DNA of 64,000 nucleotides from Trichaptum fuscoviolaceum (GCA_910574455.1 CAJSYZ010000001.1:4943424-5007423); one strand, 5' to 3'; shown: positions 34,011-45,927, counted from the stretch's first letter. Numbers and translations: made by a program. The notes: generated by a model from the sequence alone, not told the origin.

Positions 34011-34814
34011 TTAGAACCCGGAGAGACCAGTAACGAAAGGAGGACTGATTGGTCTGTCGCTAAGGACTAGACTAAGGAAATGGACGTCGGTGTCCCCTTC
34101 AAGAGTATCCGGTGCGTTTAAAAGCACCCGAGCGAGCTGTAAACAGGCTTCCTGGCAACTTAGGTGATATATACCCTTTTTAATATCTTCGACGTATATG
34201 TTCCATCTACGTTCAAGGGCCATTCGGTAGAAGACCGAACTACCGTTCGCTTCCGGTTGATAAAGGTTGAGAGTGCTGTAGTTGTCGAAGAACCAAGGAG
34301 GGAGAAGCGGAGATATGGTACCGAAATGGTGCGCGGAAACTATCGCTTGCTCCGGAATTGCTCGAAGAGCAAGATGCTCTTGTGAATTGTTTACGGACAT
34401 ATAGACTCTGTTATATTCCGTCTTATTTTTGTTGACCATTGCGTCCTTGAAGTCACGCCAGAAAAGTGTGGCGTTTAATGGTGGATCGAGAAGGCGGTCA
34501 CTGTCGATCACATAAAGGACTGTATCGTTAATGGGACATTGTTCCGGATATTTGCGACTGGCCGAAAGGGCAAATAGAACTGCCCGGTCGAACGAGGGAG
34601 TGAGGGAGATGTACGGAGTCTTAAAATGGCTGCCTTTAAGATGCCGCATGATTATGTGCAAATGCGGAGCTGTTTTCGGGTCCGGAAACTCGGCCGGAAT
34701 ATGGAAGGGACTCTGGCCTTCCTTATGAGCCTCAAATGTCATTTCCGATAGCATGCCAAGGCCCGTAACCATCTTTGACTTGGAACGGGAGGTTACGATG
34801 CGGTAGAGCAGCAT
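34011..34814 (-). CDS. Mirror gene A: DUF7587/ADP-ribosyltransferase-like protein (tentative)
   Basis: An intact 267-residue frame pointing at the left TIR. It is a diverged paralogue of mirror gene B (58285-59082). Aligned positions include LLYRIVTS with FLFRVEQL, MRHLKGSHF with MQHMRGTHM-like text, TPYISLTPSFDRAVLFAL with TEFISTTQNLYRAILIYAL, VLYVIDSDRLLDPP with LSVVDRDLLPGPP, and IPEQAIVSAHHF with IPAAAIVSRNTF. A conserved Arg at residue 5, Ser/Thr at 70-72 and Glu at 146 resemble the R-S-E pattern of ADP-ribosyltransferase-like folds and the fungal DUF7587 domain; this is inference, and catalysis is not shown. A 65-base GT-AG leader intron (34883-34819) ends 4 bases before the ATG, and the sense-strand upstream region is pyrimidine-rich, as for gene B. 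Confidence 0.6.
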   Translation of the reverse strand: MLLYRIVTSRSKSKMVTGLGMLSEMTFEAHKEGQSPFHIPAEFPDPKTAPHLHIIMRHLKGSHFKTPYISLTPSFDRAVLFALSASRKYPEQCPINDTVLYVIDSDRLLDPPLNATLFWRDFKDAMVNKNKTEYNRVYMSVNNSQEHLALRAIPEQAIVSAHHFGTISPLLPPWFFDNYSTLNLYQPEANGSSVFYRMALERRWNIYVEDIKKGIYHLSCQEACLQLARVLLNAPDTLEGDTDVHFLSLVLSDRPISPPFVTGLSGF

Positions 34815-34883
34815 GATACTACGTAGATGACGATTGTATCAGAAATGGCGTAAAGATGGCATATAGAGCTTAGGAAGGCTTAC

Positions 34884-35947
34884 CGGTTGAGTTCTATGTA
34901 CGAAGTATAGGGAAATAGCGCAGAAATGAGTATGAGGAGGGTGAATTAGTATACGATGGATTTCGGTATTCCAAGAGTTGCGTAGACGTACAGATTTTGA
35001 GAGCGTATAAGGATTAGATCCCGTATGTCGATATATGATGCGACGTTATAAGATATGAAGTAGAATTACAATAGGATTCAAGAGTTGATAGAAATGAATG
35101 CCGGTGAATAGATGTGCAATGGTGAAGCGATGTAATAGATGTATTAGTTTAACGGAATAGATGGTGTAGTAATTTAAGAACGTACCGTGTTTTGTGATAT
35201 AATAGTGAGAGCAATGATAGAATGGGATAGAAAGCAAGGTAATGCAACACGATATTGATATGTAGGATAGTAGATGAGGAAGAAATGAAGATAAAAGCTG
35301 TTAGTGTTCTGTTATGAGTGATAAGCGGTTAGACTAACCTTTATAACGTTCTGAGAACCTATATGTGCGTTGATCGTATGTGTGGCGTACGAAGAGAGAG
35401 ACAGTATGTACGATATATGCTAGTGAATGGTGTTAAGAAGGTATGTAAAGTATCTTCCCCCCACTTATTACATTGGATTTTATAGTAAATAGACCTCTAT
35501 GTACATTATTCTTATATATGTATATAATCTCTGAAAGTTTCGAGCTCGAATTCAACATAGAATGTATAATTTTGTGAAACCAATGTGTGATGAAGGTGTT
35601 AGTTGAAGGATTAGAAGACTAAAAAGGAAAGGGATTGGATTCGCAGACAGTCAGGAACTTCAAGTTAAAGTTGCCGTTTGTAGAATACTAGGTGACCGTG
35701 GGAGTTCAGGTTTTCTTTTTTAGTAGGCAGTCACGGCGAAGTTCGTACTCTAACGCGAGACATCACCACTGGCAGATGATCGCGAGCTTTTCTTTACGAA
35801 TGACCAGTACGATGTTCTGCACGTTGGAGAGATGTTCGCCATCTATATTCGGATTGGGGTCGCGTCGCGTCGCGTCGGATCTCCATCGTCTTAACTTGTT
35901 ATCCTTGACTCATCCTAAGCTTGTCTGTGCTTTCTTTGATCTTGACT
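34884..35947. other. AT-rich intergenic region
   Basis: No gene. The plus strand is purine-rich, so the strand that is sense for mirror gene A is pyrimidine-rich, a common feature of fungal promoters. 35640-35940 leads into the KDZ transposase start and contains gtcgcgtcgcgtcgcgtcgg near 35860. Confidence 0.45.
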
Positions 35948-36736
35948 ATGGCTAGAGTCAACACTGCAAAATCTCAGATCTATGGCATACGTACTGTCAA
36001 CTTTGCACACAAGCCTTCGCCAGCAAATCAATCGAAGTCTAAGGCTGGGAAGGATAGGCTTGTAGCAGGTGCTTTAAATAAGCGACAACTTGCGAAATAC
36101 AAAGCTTATATACGAAACAAGACAAGACAAGACATAGAAGAAGAAGGAGAGAATGCTGGCGAGAATGATGATGGATGCGAAGGAAGTAGCAATGTTGTGC
36201 ATGGATATGCTGAAGATGTTGCTCCGGAGAATACACCAATAACTGCGAGTCCAGAAACGACTGTGCCGCAGAACAAAAAACAACGGCGAAAGGTCGAACC
36301 TTCAACCAGACTTACAACTCTCTATCAGAGATGGATTGACCTTCTCCCTCATCTGGTTCAATCTTTGATGGATGTGAAGGCGATTTTTGTGTCTGGCCAT
36401 CAGCCTGATAGACTAATGACTGAGTGTCTGGATTTCGATTGTAGTCGCCAACAACGTACGATAACTTTCTTAAGCTGGAATGGTGAGTTGGAAATTATAT
36501 AATTAGATGACAAATGACTGATGAAGACTGTTAACAGTATTTGAAGTCAAGGAGATAGTTGCTTGCCAATGTTTTTCGGGTCAAACGCTTTATCAGCAAT
36601 TCATTTTGCATGGTTTCTTTCCAACATCTCCCATTCAGCCGAGAGTTGTGGTATCAATTCAGCCACTGCTGCCAGCAGTCTAATTCCATAGTTACTGTAA
36701 TTTACTGTAAACCAGTGTGGTATGTGCCCCAGTAGT

Positions 36737-37746
36737 CACGGCAAACATAGGTAGCTGTCTGAAGTGAAGACAGGGCGTGTGAAGCTGTGTCCCTTCTTTA
36801 GAACGCTGTTATTGCGCGTGACAGGTATTCGAGCCAGATTAGGTGTTTAATAGTTAAAAAGGTAACCCGTGAGAAATAAAGTCAGTCTGGCTTTGTTTAA
36901 GGGAAACAGCTGTCTGAAACAGCCACTTGAGCCAGCCTTTCTGTGCCGCAGCGACACAGCTTTGTCACACAGTTTATCTGTCTACTTTGATGTCAGAAAG
37001 GCTGTCTTAATGGGCTGTCACACGCTGTGTCAGCCGAACTGTCTCATTGTAAGTCAGACACATGTGACAGCATAACTGTCTTCTTTGACTGACTCGCATT
37101 CGGACACCTGTGTTAGTCACTTCAGCTGACTTTATTAGAAACAACAAGGCTACCTTCACTGCCTGTCTTTCTTACAGATAGTCTGTCCAGACAGCCCAGC
37201 TGTTTCAATTGTTAAGAGTGGGCTATCGAGTGGAGTACTGAGCGGGACAATAAGCAGGCTACTGCTGTCTGAAAGTAAAACAGCTGGGCTGTCTGGACAG
37301 ACTATCTGTAAGAAAGACAGGCAGTGAAGGTAGCCTTGTTGTTTCTAATAAAGTCAGCTGAAGTGACTAACACAGGTGTCCGAATGCGAGTCAGTCAAAG
37401 AAGACAGTTATGCTGTCACATGTGTCTGACTTACAATGAGACAGTTCGGCTGACACAGCGTGTGACAGCCCATTAAGACAGCCTTTCTGACATCAAAGTA
37501 GACAGATAAACTGTGTGACAAAGCTGTGTCGCTGCGGCACAGAAAGGCTGGCTCAAGTGGCTGTTTCAGACAGCTGTTTCCCTTAAACAAAGCCAGACTG
37601 ACTTTATTTCTCACGGGTTACCTTTTTAACTATTAAACACCTAATCTGGCTCGAATACCTGTCACGCGCAATAACAGCGTTCTAAAGAAGGGACACAGCT
37701 TCACACGCCCTGTCTTCACTTCAGACAGCTACCTATGTTTGCCGTG
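36737..37746. repeat. Foldback: 469-bp inverted repeat with 72-bp loop
   Basis: Arms 36737-37205 and 37278-37746 are equal in length and appear identical in reverse complement; each encodes the same meaningless 68-residue frame. The spacer 37206-37277 is unique. It could be a nested foldback MITE or an inverted duplication of one end of the 5.1-kb element. Transcription through it would give a long double-stranded RNA hairpin. Confidence 0.92.
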
Positions 37747-38322
37747 TTACAGTGGACACACAAAGCCCAGTATAGCAATGTAGATCCACCGCCTTTTTTG
37801 GGGGTTTGCACAGGGACACTGAGGACCCTGAGGTGTCCACCCACATTCGGAGCACAGGGCTCTACCCAGGCCACAAATAAATGCTGTAAATTCCCAAAAT
37901 ATTCACATTCAGGTCCGAACTTAAAAGGTTAAATTACTTGTAACTTGCCACTCCTAATTTAGCAAAAGCCAACATTTGCATGCGGCAGGAAATTTTTGCA
38001 GGAAAAAAAAATTAAATTTCACTGAAAACTGTGCCGCATTGGCAGCAGCAAATAATTTACATTAGATACTGTATCTACGTGAGTGCAAGCTCACCGGAGA
38101 GCTTGCATTCTAGGTATGGTGCGTGGCCCTGCCCTGCAATACAATGTACGGCAGGATTGCGGTACCCGAACGGCGAGCGGGACAATGGCGCCTGCGCGTC
38201 GACCAACGCGACTGTTGCCATAATATGCCATTGCACCTGCTTTGTGATCCTCCCCATCATCGGACTAGCTGTACCAGGCTTCCACAATGATGGACGCATA
38301 CGACCCGCATTAACAGCACCAG
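37747..38322. other. No gene seen
   Basis: Inside the 5.1-kb element. Frames overlap but none is convincing. Confidence 0.35.
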
Positions 38323-38856
38323 ATGGCGAACTACGGGTGTTGCTACCAGGAGTTTACCTCGTACTACGCTTCGCAGCATCAGCCGCAGAGGGCCATTCCA
38401 AAATCGACATCCGCGCACCCCTCCTCCACCTCCTCGAACCGCACCTTCACGACATACTCCGGTTCCGCGCATCCCTCGCCCGTAGCTATCCAAAGCGCAC
38501 TTGTGACACTTCAGGGTGCAAAGGCGGCGAGAGCGACCAGTTCTACAGCTGCGAGCCAACATCATGGCGGAGGGCGATCTCGTCCCGAGATGTTGAATCG
38601 GTCAAGAGGGACAGAGCAAAGGCGTCAAAGACTTGCCCAACAGCGGGCAGGAGAACTGTACACATCCCTTCGTGAGATGAGCGAGAACAGGAGGCGAAGG
38701 GAGGGTCGAGGACCATGGAGAGGTAGCAACGGAGAGCACGGTGCTTCTTCGAGTGCTGTTTCTCAATGTCGTCTGAGTCACTGCGGACGGCTCTGTGTAG
38801 AGACATCGTTTCGACCGACTGCTTTCTTATTGAAGGAGCTGCAGGTGTCTGCATAA
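38323..38856 (+). CDS. Hypothetical Ser/Arg-rich frame inside the 5.1-kb element
   Basis: 177 residues, Ser/Thr/Ala-rich in the first half, with a basic helix-like stretch (RGTEQRRQRLAQQRAGEL, REMSENRRRREGRG). It is not similar to anything I recognise. It could be the remnant of the element's own gene. Competing frames overlap it on both strands, so support is weak. Confidence 0.25.
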   Translation: MANYGCCYQEFTSYYASQHQPQRAIPKSTSAHPSSTSSNRTFTTYSGSAHPSPVAIQSALVTLQGAKAARATSSTAASQHHGGGRSRPEMLNRSRGTEQRRQRLAQQRAGELYTSLREMSENRRRREGRGPWRGSNGEHGASSSAVSQCRLSHCGRLCVETSFRPTAFLLKELQVSA

Positions 38857-38999
38857 TTTCGTAGTTCTTGGTCGTCGATTCATTGACATCTGTCTGTTTC
38901 AACAGTGAGCTGACGTGGTGGAGGGGCGGGAGGGAGAGGGTGGTTGTGCGCATTGTGAGCAAACTCATTGTCGTTGAATGAGTTGTTTCAGCACCTTGG

Positions 39000-40698
39000 G
39001 TGCGCGATTGAGCCTATCGGCCACCATAACGCCTACAAAACAAGACTATTAGCACATATTAGGGTAGAAAAACTTTTTGAAACATACCTTCAGTGAGCTG
39101 GTTCATACGAAGCTCTTTCATGGGGTGGAGAAGGGGGTTGGATGACAGTGAGCAAGGCCAGAACGACGACAACGAACGAGGCCGCGCGTCGTCGCCGGAC
39201 GTGGGAACACGCTCCTAATTAGGTATGTTTTACTTTTTTCGATTTCAAACATATAACAACATATCAATTGCCCGCTCTTCTATTGCACTTCATATCAGAA
39301 ACATACTTTAATGCTCTGTAGAATATACAAGGGAGTGTAAATACGAGTTCGTAGTAAAATACAAGCTAAAATGGGCTTGCAAATAAGCTACGAGTGCTGA
39401 TGTGCAGCATATATGCATGTTACAGCAGATATATTTCATTTGTTTAACACTTGTGCGTACTCCAGTAACTCTGAAACTTTCTGAAGATATTCCATGACTT
39501 GTTTAGAGTATGCTGTAAATTTACCATAATGTTTGAGATTTGTGGTGCCCGGATAATATTTAAACACTGCTCAAAACTGGTACTTTTTGCATAAAATCAT
39601 GAACATTACATGTTCTTCACTCAATAGATATACATTACTCTCACTAATAAATTCTGCGAGATACATAACACTCAAGAAGAGATAATAAATGACCTTTTTA
39701 GAAGTTTTGACAGAATTCCACTAACTAGAATTGTTGTCAGTGCTCAAATGTAGTTGAGGTCCGTGTGTTTCAGGTGAGTTTAGCTTGATTTCATGCATTC
39801 GAGTGCACGAAATCGAGATCACTATATTCTAGCTCACCTGCAACTGTAATTCTTCTTTCATTTGATTCCATTTTACAAGTACTCTTGAAGGCAAAAGAGA
39901 TCACAAGTTTACGAGGTCAATTAAATATTCTATTCCAAAAATAGTGAAATGATCATTTGTCGTATCATTGTTTGCTTCACCAAATCATAACACAATGAAC
40001 AATAAATACCAATAAAATCAGATTCAGTGTATATTTAAGATTAATTTCGTACCGTATAATGTGCCTGAGTAATAGATGTGCTTCTGAAGCGTTCTTGGGC
40101 ACACAATGTGCTCGGAGATGCTTTGGTTGCTACATCCGGCAACTTCCGGGCGACGTTGAATGCGCGTGGACGTCGTCGTTTCGGCGTTCAACGTCGTCCG
40201 TGTCCATCACCGGATGGCCTCAGGCCTCAAAAATCATGGTAAGATCTCTTTTTTTTGTTGCTATCAGTAATTGTAAGCTAAAAAAAAATTATAGATGAGT
40301 GTGTAAACCCGACAGACACCACAGACACGTCTGCATCAACGAGTGCTGTGGATACACCACATCGACGGACACCACGGACACGTCTGCGCCAACGGTCAAC
40401 TTCGCCAGCCCCTGTCACTCACGCAAGCCACAGTGGCTCGAATATCTCCCGTGGTCTGTCGCCGCCTTGCGCAACCACTGTTCTACGGTTTCCTTCAACG
40501 GCGCTGATTGCATCGCTGCAATAGCTTCGAGCTCAAACCGTCTAGCACGACTGAGACGGTATTCCCTCGCGACATGGATAGGCTACGTCGGCCCTCGCCT
40601 GCTGCACCCGCAATCCCTCCTCCTCCTCATGTTCCTCCATGCGTAGCCAATGGCAGTCGAGATGCATCCGCTTCTTAAATATCTTCAATAATGAGCCT
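39000..40698. other. AT-rich non-coding interior of the 5.1-kb element
   Basis: Mostly AT-rich without genes. A stem pairs CAGGTGAG near 39773 with CTCACCTG near 39835, with an inner GATTTC/GAAATC pair. 40300-40640 has Ser/Pro-rich open stretches broken by stops; they may be exons of a decayed gene with the frames at 38.3 and 40.7-41.3 kb. Confidence 0.4.
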
Positions 40699-41289
40699 TC
40701 AAATTAAGCTCGACTGGTGACCGATGCGACCCGCGAGCACGGAAGGCAGCCAGCACTCGTGTCTGCCGCTCTTTCGCTTCTCTTTCTCCTTCTCCTTGCG
40801 CTTGCCAGCTTCAGTTATATAGCCATTACGGTCATCGACAACACCACGACCATCCCGAGCAGAAGACACGATCTGCGCACCTGTGCTCTGAGAGAGTGTG
40901 TGCGGTTTCGGTGGCACGGGAGTATGTGGGTGTCCACCCAGGATAATCGAAATACTGTCCGAATTTTGCATCGACTTGCCTGAAGAGCATCCAACAGAGT
41001 TCATGGAGCGCAACAGCTGAGAGACAGGGACAGGGATAGGTGGGATAAAGGACCTGCCGAGACCACCCACATAGCTCAGGCTGTCCCGCGGGGCCATCTT
41101 TCTCTGTCCGTTATGCGCGCAATGTCCGAGTCCAAGATCTTTTCTCGCGCGCGCCATCAAGGCCAGAAGGTCGCGCTGCATCGTTGTCTTACGGGCCATT
41201 TGTGGGACCCATGCCTCTATCTCGCTGGGTTTCTTGTCTGACAATAAGGGAATCGCTACTGAAGATGGTGACACTGACATTGTCGGCAA
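40699..41289 (-). CDS. Hypothetical 196-residue frame inside the 5.1-kb element
   Basis: An open minus-strand frame with a Met-rich start, a basic helix (MARKTTMQRDLLALMARARKDL) and a lysine/glutamate run (GKRKEKEKEKRKSGR). I do not recognise it. Low complexity and lack of homology make coding status uncertain. Confidence 0.3.
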   Translation of the reverse strand: MPTMSVSPSSVAIPLLSDKKPSEIEAWVPQMARKTTMQRDLLALMARARKDLGLGHCAHNGQRKMAPRDSLSYVGGLGRSFIPPIPVPVSQLLRSMNSVGCSSGKSMQNSDSISIILGGHPHTPVPPKPHTLSQSTGAQIVSSARDGRGVVDDRNGYITEAGKRKEKEKEKRKSGRHECWLPSVLAGRIGHQSSLI

Positions 41290-44200
41290 GGGACACTGAA
41301 ATTAGATGGGGATGTATTATGTAGACAATAAATTTATTTCTATTTAATTATGCTTAAAAATGAGATTAAGAAACAAACATATGAGCAAAATTTGTGCCCG
41401 CTGTCAAATGGTCTTCCCCGCCGTTCTGCGCAAGCCCGCGGCGGCGCGTGCACGACGTGCTGTACATGTACACATGTGCAAACAAATACAAGGACCCTCT
41501 TTTGCTCCGGACTAAAGGGTCCAGTAAGGGTCCCTGAATTCCATTTATTTTTAGAGGCCCTGAAGCGCCAGGGAAGCCCTGGATTATAGGCCAGGGCCCA
41601 CAGGGTCTCTGACCCTAATAGTATTCATAACCCCAAGGATATCCAGCTCCAAAGGCAGGGCATCCCTACAGGTCTCCCATACAGTAATTACTGATGTGCA
41701 TTACACACTGCTTTACAGTAACAGCTGCGCTCTGATGCTCATTTACTGCAGTAAGCAACAGTAGTTCATTGAATTAATTTGCTGGTAGGACTGATTCAGC
41801 TAATGGACTTCTTCTATTTGAAGTTACATGAGCGATCAGGAGATGCAGTGACTGGATTTGCTCTTGCCCTTAAAGACTTTTATGAATTAAATGGCATGTG
41901 AGCAGTGGACTCGAATGTGAGTTAATTCGTATCCTCTTTAATGTAACTATCTCTGAATAAAGTGTAGGGAGGACTAATAGAAGATCCATATCGCCGAGGG
42001 TTTGGGAATGCAGTACAATGGTACTCAATGCTATTGAATAGGCTTCATTCAAAAGTGGATAATGAGGTCAGAAAAGTCCGAAATGAGATTATTGCATTGG
42101 AAGATAAAGGTATGATGGGTACTATCTGATGACTATGTGATATTCTAATGATAAGGAATAGAACGAGGTGGGGTTGAACATGCCGTTTCGGGTTTGAATT
42201 ATGGTCGATGCTTCGATGCACTGGTTCAGAAATGCCCAGCATGCTTTGGTGAAGCTACATTTGGAAGAAAAGAGTATGTACTATTGTTCTAAAAGACACA
42301 ATGTTAAATTGTTGTTTCAGAGTTGCCGACATTCATGTAGCAATCGATGGAAATTTCCACCATCGACATCAGCGATATTCTGGCGACTGTCCCAAGTTCT
42401 ATAATGCATCCTATTTTCTTTCGAAGGAGGATGTAGACAAGGTTGGAAAACATATCGAGATAGCTCGCAAAGCTGGTCATCAACGCAGGATTTTCACTAG
42501 GGTTCCGGAAGATGCGATTGACGCCTGTGAATCATCGTTCGAGGCGGCGGATGAGAAGCAAGCGAAAACAAATGGGAAGCGGTTTGATGACATGGGCTTA
42601 ATGGCCTTGGTATGTCGTCATGATATTCCAATTTTCTTCGCGAACATAGACAGTCCAGGCGAGCAGCAAAAATACTCAGTTGCCTTGATCGAAGCTCTAT
42701 TCAATGGTCTTCCTGCTACAGCTACAGTTCTGGTACTGTATGATATAGGGTGTGTATTGGATCGTAGTCTTACATTGGTAAGTAAGATCTTATATATTTT
42801 AGAAGTCGAACTAATAAAAATTTAAGTACGACATTCTACCGGTAGAAACCGTTAGTCGGCTACAATTTGCAACGTCAGCTATGCATTCGTATGGTCATCA
42901 ATGGAGTTGTCAGCTTGTATACAACCCTAGACTACAATGTGGTACAGGTTTAACTGACGGAGAAGGGGTGGAACACTTATGGTCTCGTTTGCGCAAGCTT
43001 ATTGGTGTGACCAGAACATCTGGGGTACGTCGTTTATTTAACATATTATTTATTAAACGTACGTTGATTTCATGAAATAGCGCAAGAAACGGATTTGGAT
43101 AATTGACCGACAAGCTGAATTTATAACGCGAGTACTAAGGAATGATCTAGGGTCATGGATCCGCCGACGTTTGGCGGCCACTAAAGACAGAGGAGCAGAT
43201 GCTCAGAAGGGGCTCTCACAGCTACAATATTCCATTGCAGAACTTAAGGAGCAATGGAGATTACAAAAAGAGGCTCAACTGTCAGTTCGAGCTCGTAAGT
43301 TGAAAGCCATGTAACTTTTGTCTAATAGAAAGCTAATTTTATCATTAAGATGTACCTTCAAAACTTAAAGAAGGTCTTAACTCCATAATTTCACTTCGAG
43401 AAGATATTGAGACTGTCGTTCAAGCTATTCAGACTACACGGCAATTGATTGGGAGTGGAACTGTGATGGTTTTGTCCGGTGATTATCTTAATGTCATGGA
43501 TGCAATGCAGGCAACTCTACTTCAAAACATTGAAGGCCTATTCGAATCTCTGAATATTGGTGAAGGATTCCCTGACCTTAGGGGGTTCCCAATGCAATTT
43601 GTTCAGACGCTTGTTCTTGCACGGGATTTAAAACGGAATATTCAAATGCGAGCTGTTGCTGCCTTCTTTGAGTTCGATAGATTAGATCAAGCTGTAGGAG
43701 GAAGGGAAGAAGCTCTTGGTATGTCTCCGTCATATCTTTGAATTATGATATTTTAAACAAATTCAAAAGGAACCCGACTTCACCAGCAGGCACGGAAAAA
43801 TATACAGAAATGGAAGCCAGCACTTTTACGAGCTATTAAAAAGTTCAATGATTACTGCAAGACCTTACGTTCATTTGAACTTCCTTCTCCAAACTTCCCC
43901 ATCCCTTCGCCACTCCCGACTGATTTTTCCGAGCTTCGAAATGACGAAACATTGATGTTTGATGTCTGGGTGGACTCAAACACGATCAACACCAATAATC
44001 AAGCCTGGCTTATTGATCCGAAGGTTCGCGAAGGAATTCGTTTTATTCACGACATCAATAGAAGTACCGAAGAACATCGCAGGTTGGGTCGAGAAGCTGA
44101 AAATCTTCTGCGATTCTATTCTCGCGAACTTCGTGTACTCGAAATCGCACTACGATCTGCTAAAGGTATGAATTCATTGTTGAATTAAGATCTTGTGTTT

Positions 44201-45533
44201 CTGATGATATGTAGAACTATCAATGATTGCTATCTTGCGTCAAAAGTGTGAAGATGTTCGTCTATTACAATTCAGATGGTCAACTTCTCTTACCTCTTCC
44301 TTTCGGTGGGACTCGCACCAAAAGGAAGCAGTACGTTTTGCAAATTCATATACCAACAACCCGACTGCCTATGAATTCCTGTTTGTTCCGTTCCGCGACT
44401 ACGTAGCTAATGACAACATTGGGGAGGGAACGGAAACTGAAGACGAAGAAGGATTGGAATCGCAAGATAGTCTGAAAATATCTGCCAAACTTCTTGCAGA
44501 AGCGTTTAACGACGAAGATCCTCGCGAAAACTCAAGCGATTCCGATTCCACATCGACTTCAGATGATGAACAGTTATCAACTGAGCTACAGTCAGTTTTG
44601 CTGATCGACGAAGAGAAGAACCTCCATGTAAGTTTAATCTTTGAATAGTCTTAAATACAGCGAACTTAAATTATAAATCTAGGCATTAAAAATAGATGAC
44701 TTCGACGACCTCCAGCTTAAATCATATTCAATGAAGATTGTGCCTCGTGGACCATATCGAAACCGATACAAGACAAAGCAGCAAAATTGGCCAGGTCTTT
44801 TATTTGATGTCAACTTGTTCAAAAGCTTAGGTTCTCGAAAGTCTCTTCTTACTAGTGACTGCATCATAAACTGCAGTTCGCTTCTTCATGAATACTACGA
44901 TGATCGACCAATCTCAATTTTCTCCACCTTCCTTACCTCTTCGACAAACGACGAACAACTGTGGCGCATGGCAAAAGGTACTCGTTTTTGGGATACTGAT
45001 GTTTGGATTTTTCCGGTACATCTTCCAGACGAATGTCACTGGACACTTGCAACTGCTTATATTGGCTCAAAAACATTACATGTATTTGACAGCCTCTCAA
45101 ATAAGGGTAATGAGCACAAAATTCGTACAGTGAGTCGTCTCCTACTTTCATAGTGAAATAACATCTAAATATTACATCTGCAGATTGTCTTTGATATAAT
45201 GTTTCGACTTCTCCGCATATCAGCTTCAAAAGATGTTTGTATCTCACTTGATACCAATCACACTAATTGGAAAGTTCTGAACATTGTTGTATGTACTATG
45301 TACAACATATCTTACGATTTCCCATCTAATTCATATTTACAGAAAACGAAGCTTCAATCGAATGGTTATGACTGTGGTGTATGGATCTTAGCTCAGATCC
45401 TTGCAACACTTCGTGGATTTGATGTTGTCAATGTGAGAGAAAGAGATATATCGCGATTCAGAGCATTTTTGTTCACGCAATGCAACGCACTTCCGCTTCA
45501 TAATGTATCTTGAATGTATCTAAATAAGCCTTC

Positions 45534-45927
45534 TTATGCTCTAATCAAATTATCTATAATGATCTCTTCGAAATTAAGGTGCTGGAACATTTGATCAAAC
45601 ATGGAAAGCCAGTACTGCACTCTAGCTGCCTCTTTTTCCCTCTTAATTGCATCATATCGTCTCCATTCCGACAATAACGAATTGTCCCAAAGCATCATAG
45701 GTATTTTCAAATTCTGTTCCGTGTGTATCTTGCTCTTTCGTGCATTCTCAGATCGTCTCTTATATTCGGTTTGACGATAATTCTTGCCCCTGGTTATAAA
45801 TTAGAGATTCTTGTCTTGTACAGAAACTTAAATTTCCATACCTATCTTATTTACGGTACTTAGTTAATGACTTCAGTCTTGCAACTTTCTTATCTTGACT
45901 CGTAAGATGTATTGCTTTTCTACCCAT
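45534..45927 (-). CDS. Small two-exon gene convergent with the KDZ transposase
   Basis: Exon 1 is 45927-45860 (MGRKAIHLTSQDKKVARLKS). The intron is 45859-45790 (GTACCG...AACCAG). Exon 2 is 45789-45534 and ends in TAA. The joined 324 bases give a 107-residue basic, helical protein (KGKNYRQTEYKRRSENARKS, then EWRRYDAIKREKEAARVQYW). The start MGRKA plus a K/R-rich helix resembles small basic proteins I have seen near other KDZ transposases; no function is known. It ends only 20 bases from the transposase stop codon. No single open frame covers it, so it is easily missed. Confidence 0.55.

Larger units (their letters stand above)
36666..41793. mobile_element. 5.1-kb TIR element inserted in the KDZ gene
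   Basis: The 7-bp duplication ATTCAGC (36659-36665 and 41794-41800) becomes 8 bp if one mismatch is allowed. Removing the insert and one copy restores the KDZ codon series VVSIQ-LMDFF. The ends are imperfect inverted repeats (left CACTGCTGCCAGCA, right end reversed CAGTCCTACCAGCA). A second matched block (tactgtaaaccagtgtg near 36708 against tactgtaaagcagtgtg reversed near 41715) extends them. CA-type ends and a 7-8-bp duplication suggest a hAT-like element. No recognisable transposase inside, so it is likely non-autonomous or degraded. Confidence 0.75.
35948..45513 (+). pseudogene. KDZ transposase with C-terminal Ulp1-type protease, split by an insertion
   Basis: The start at 35948 (MARVNTAKSQIYGIRTVNFAHK) is typical of KDZ proteins. 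After one intron the text reads FFPTSPIQPRVVVSIQ and is cut at 36658-36665 by a 5.1-kb element. It resumes in phase at 41801 as LMDFFYLKLHERSGD. Then come EDPYRRGFGNAVQWYS, CPACFG, the KDZ core (DIHVAIDGNFHHRHQRYSGD, DDMGLMALVCRHDIPIFFAN, YDIGCVLDRSL), SAMHSYGHQWSCQLVYNPR, DGEGVEHLWSRLRKLIG and a long helical region. The C-terminal 270 residues form a Ulp1/C48-type domain with His (45037, ECHWTLA), Asp (45088, HVFDS), Gln and Cys (45373, LQSNGYDCGVW). Roughly ten introns of 50-70 bases. Apart from the insertion I see no break. The protease may cut a SUMO-like modification or the protein itself; that is inference. Confidence 0.88.

Noticed and set aside
35046..35237. A hydrophobic 63-codon minus frame upstream of the KDZ gene
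   Set aside because: The composition reflects AT/pyrimidine-rich promoter DNA; no start context or homology.
36869..37075. Identical 68-codon frames in the two arms of the foldback
   Set aside because: Identity follows from the inverted repeat; composition and length do not suggest a protein.
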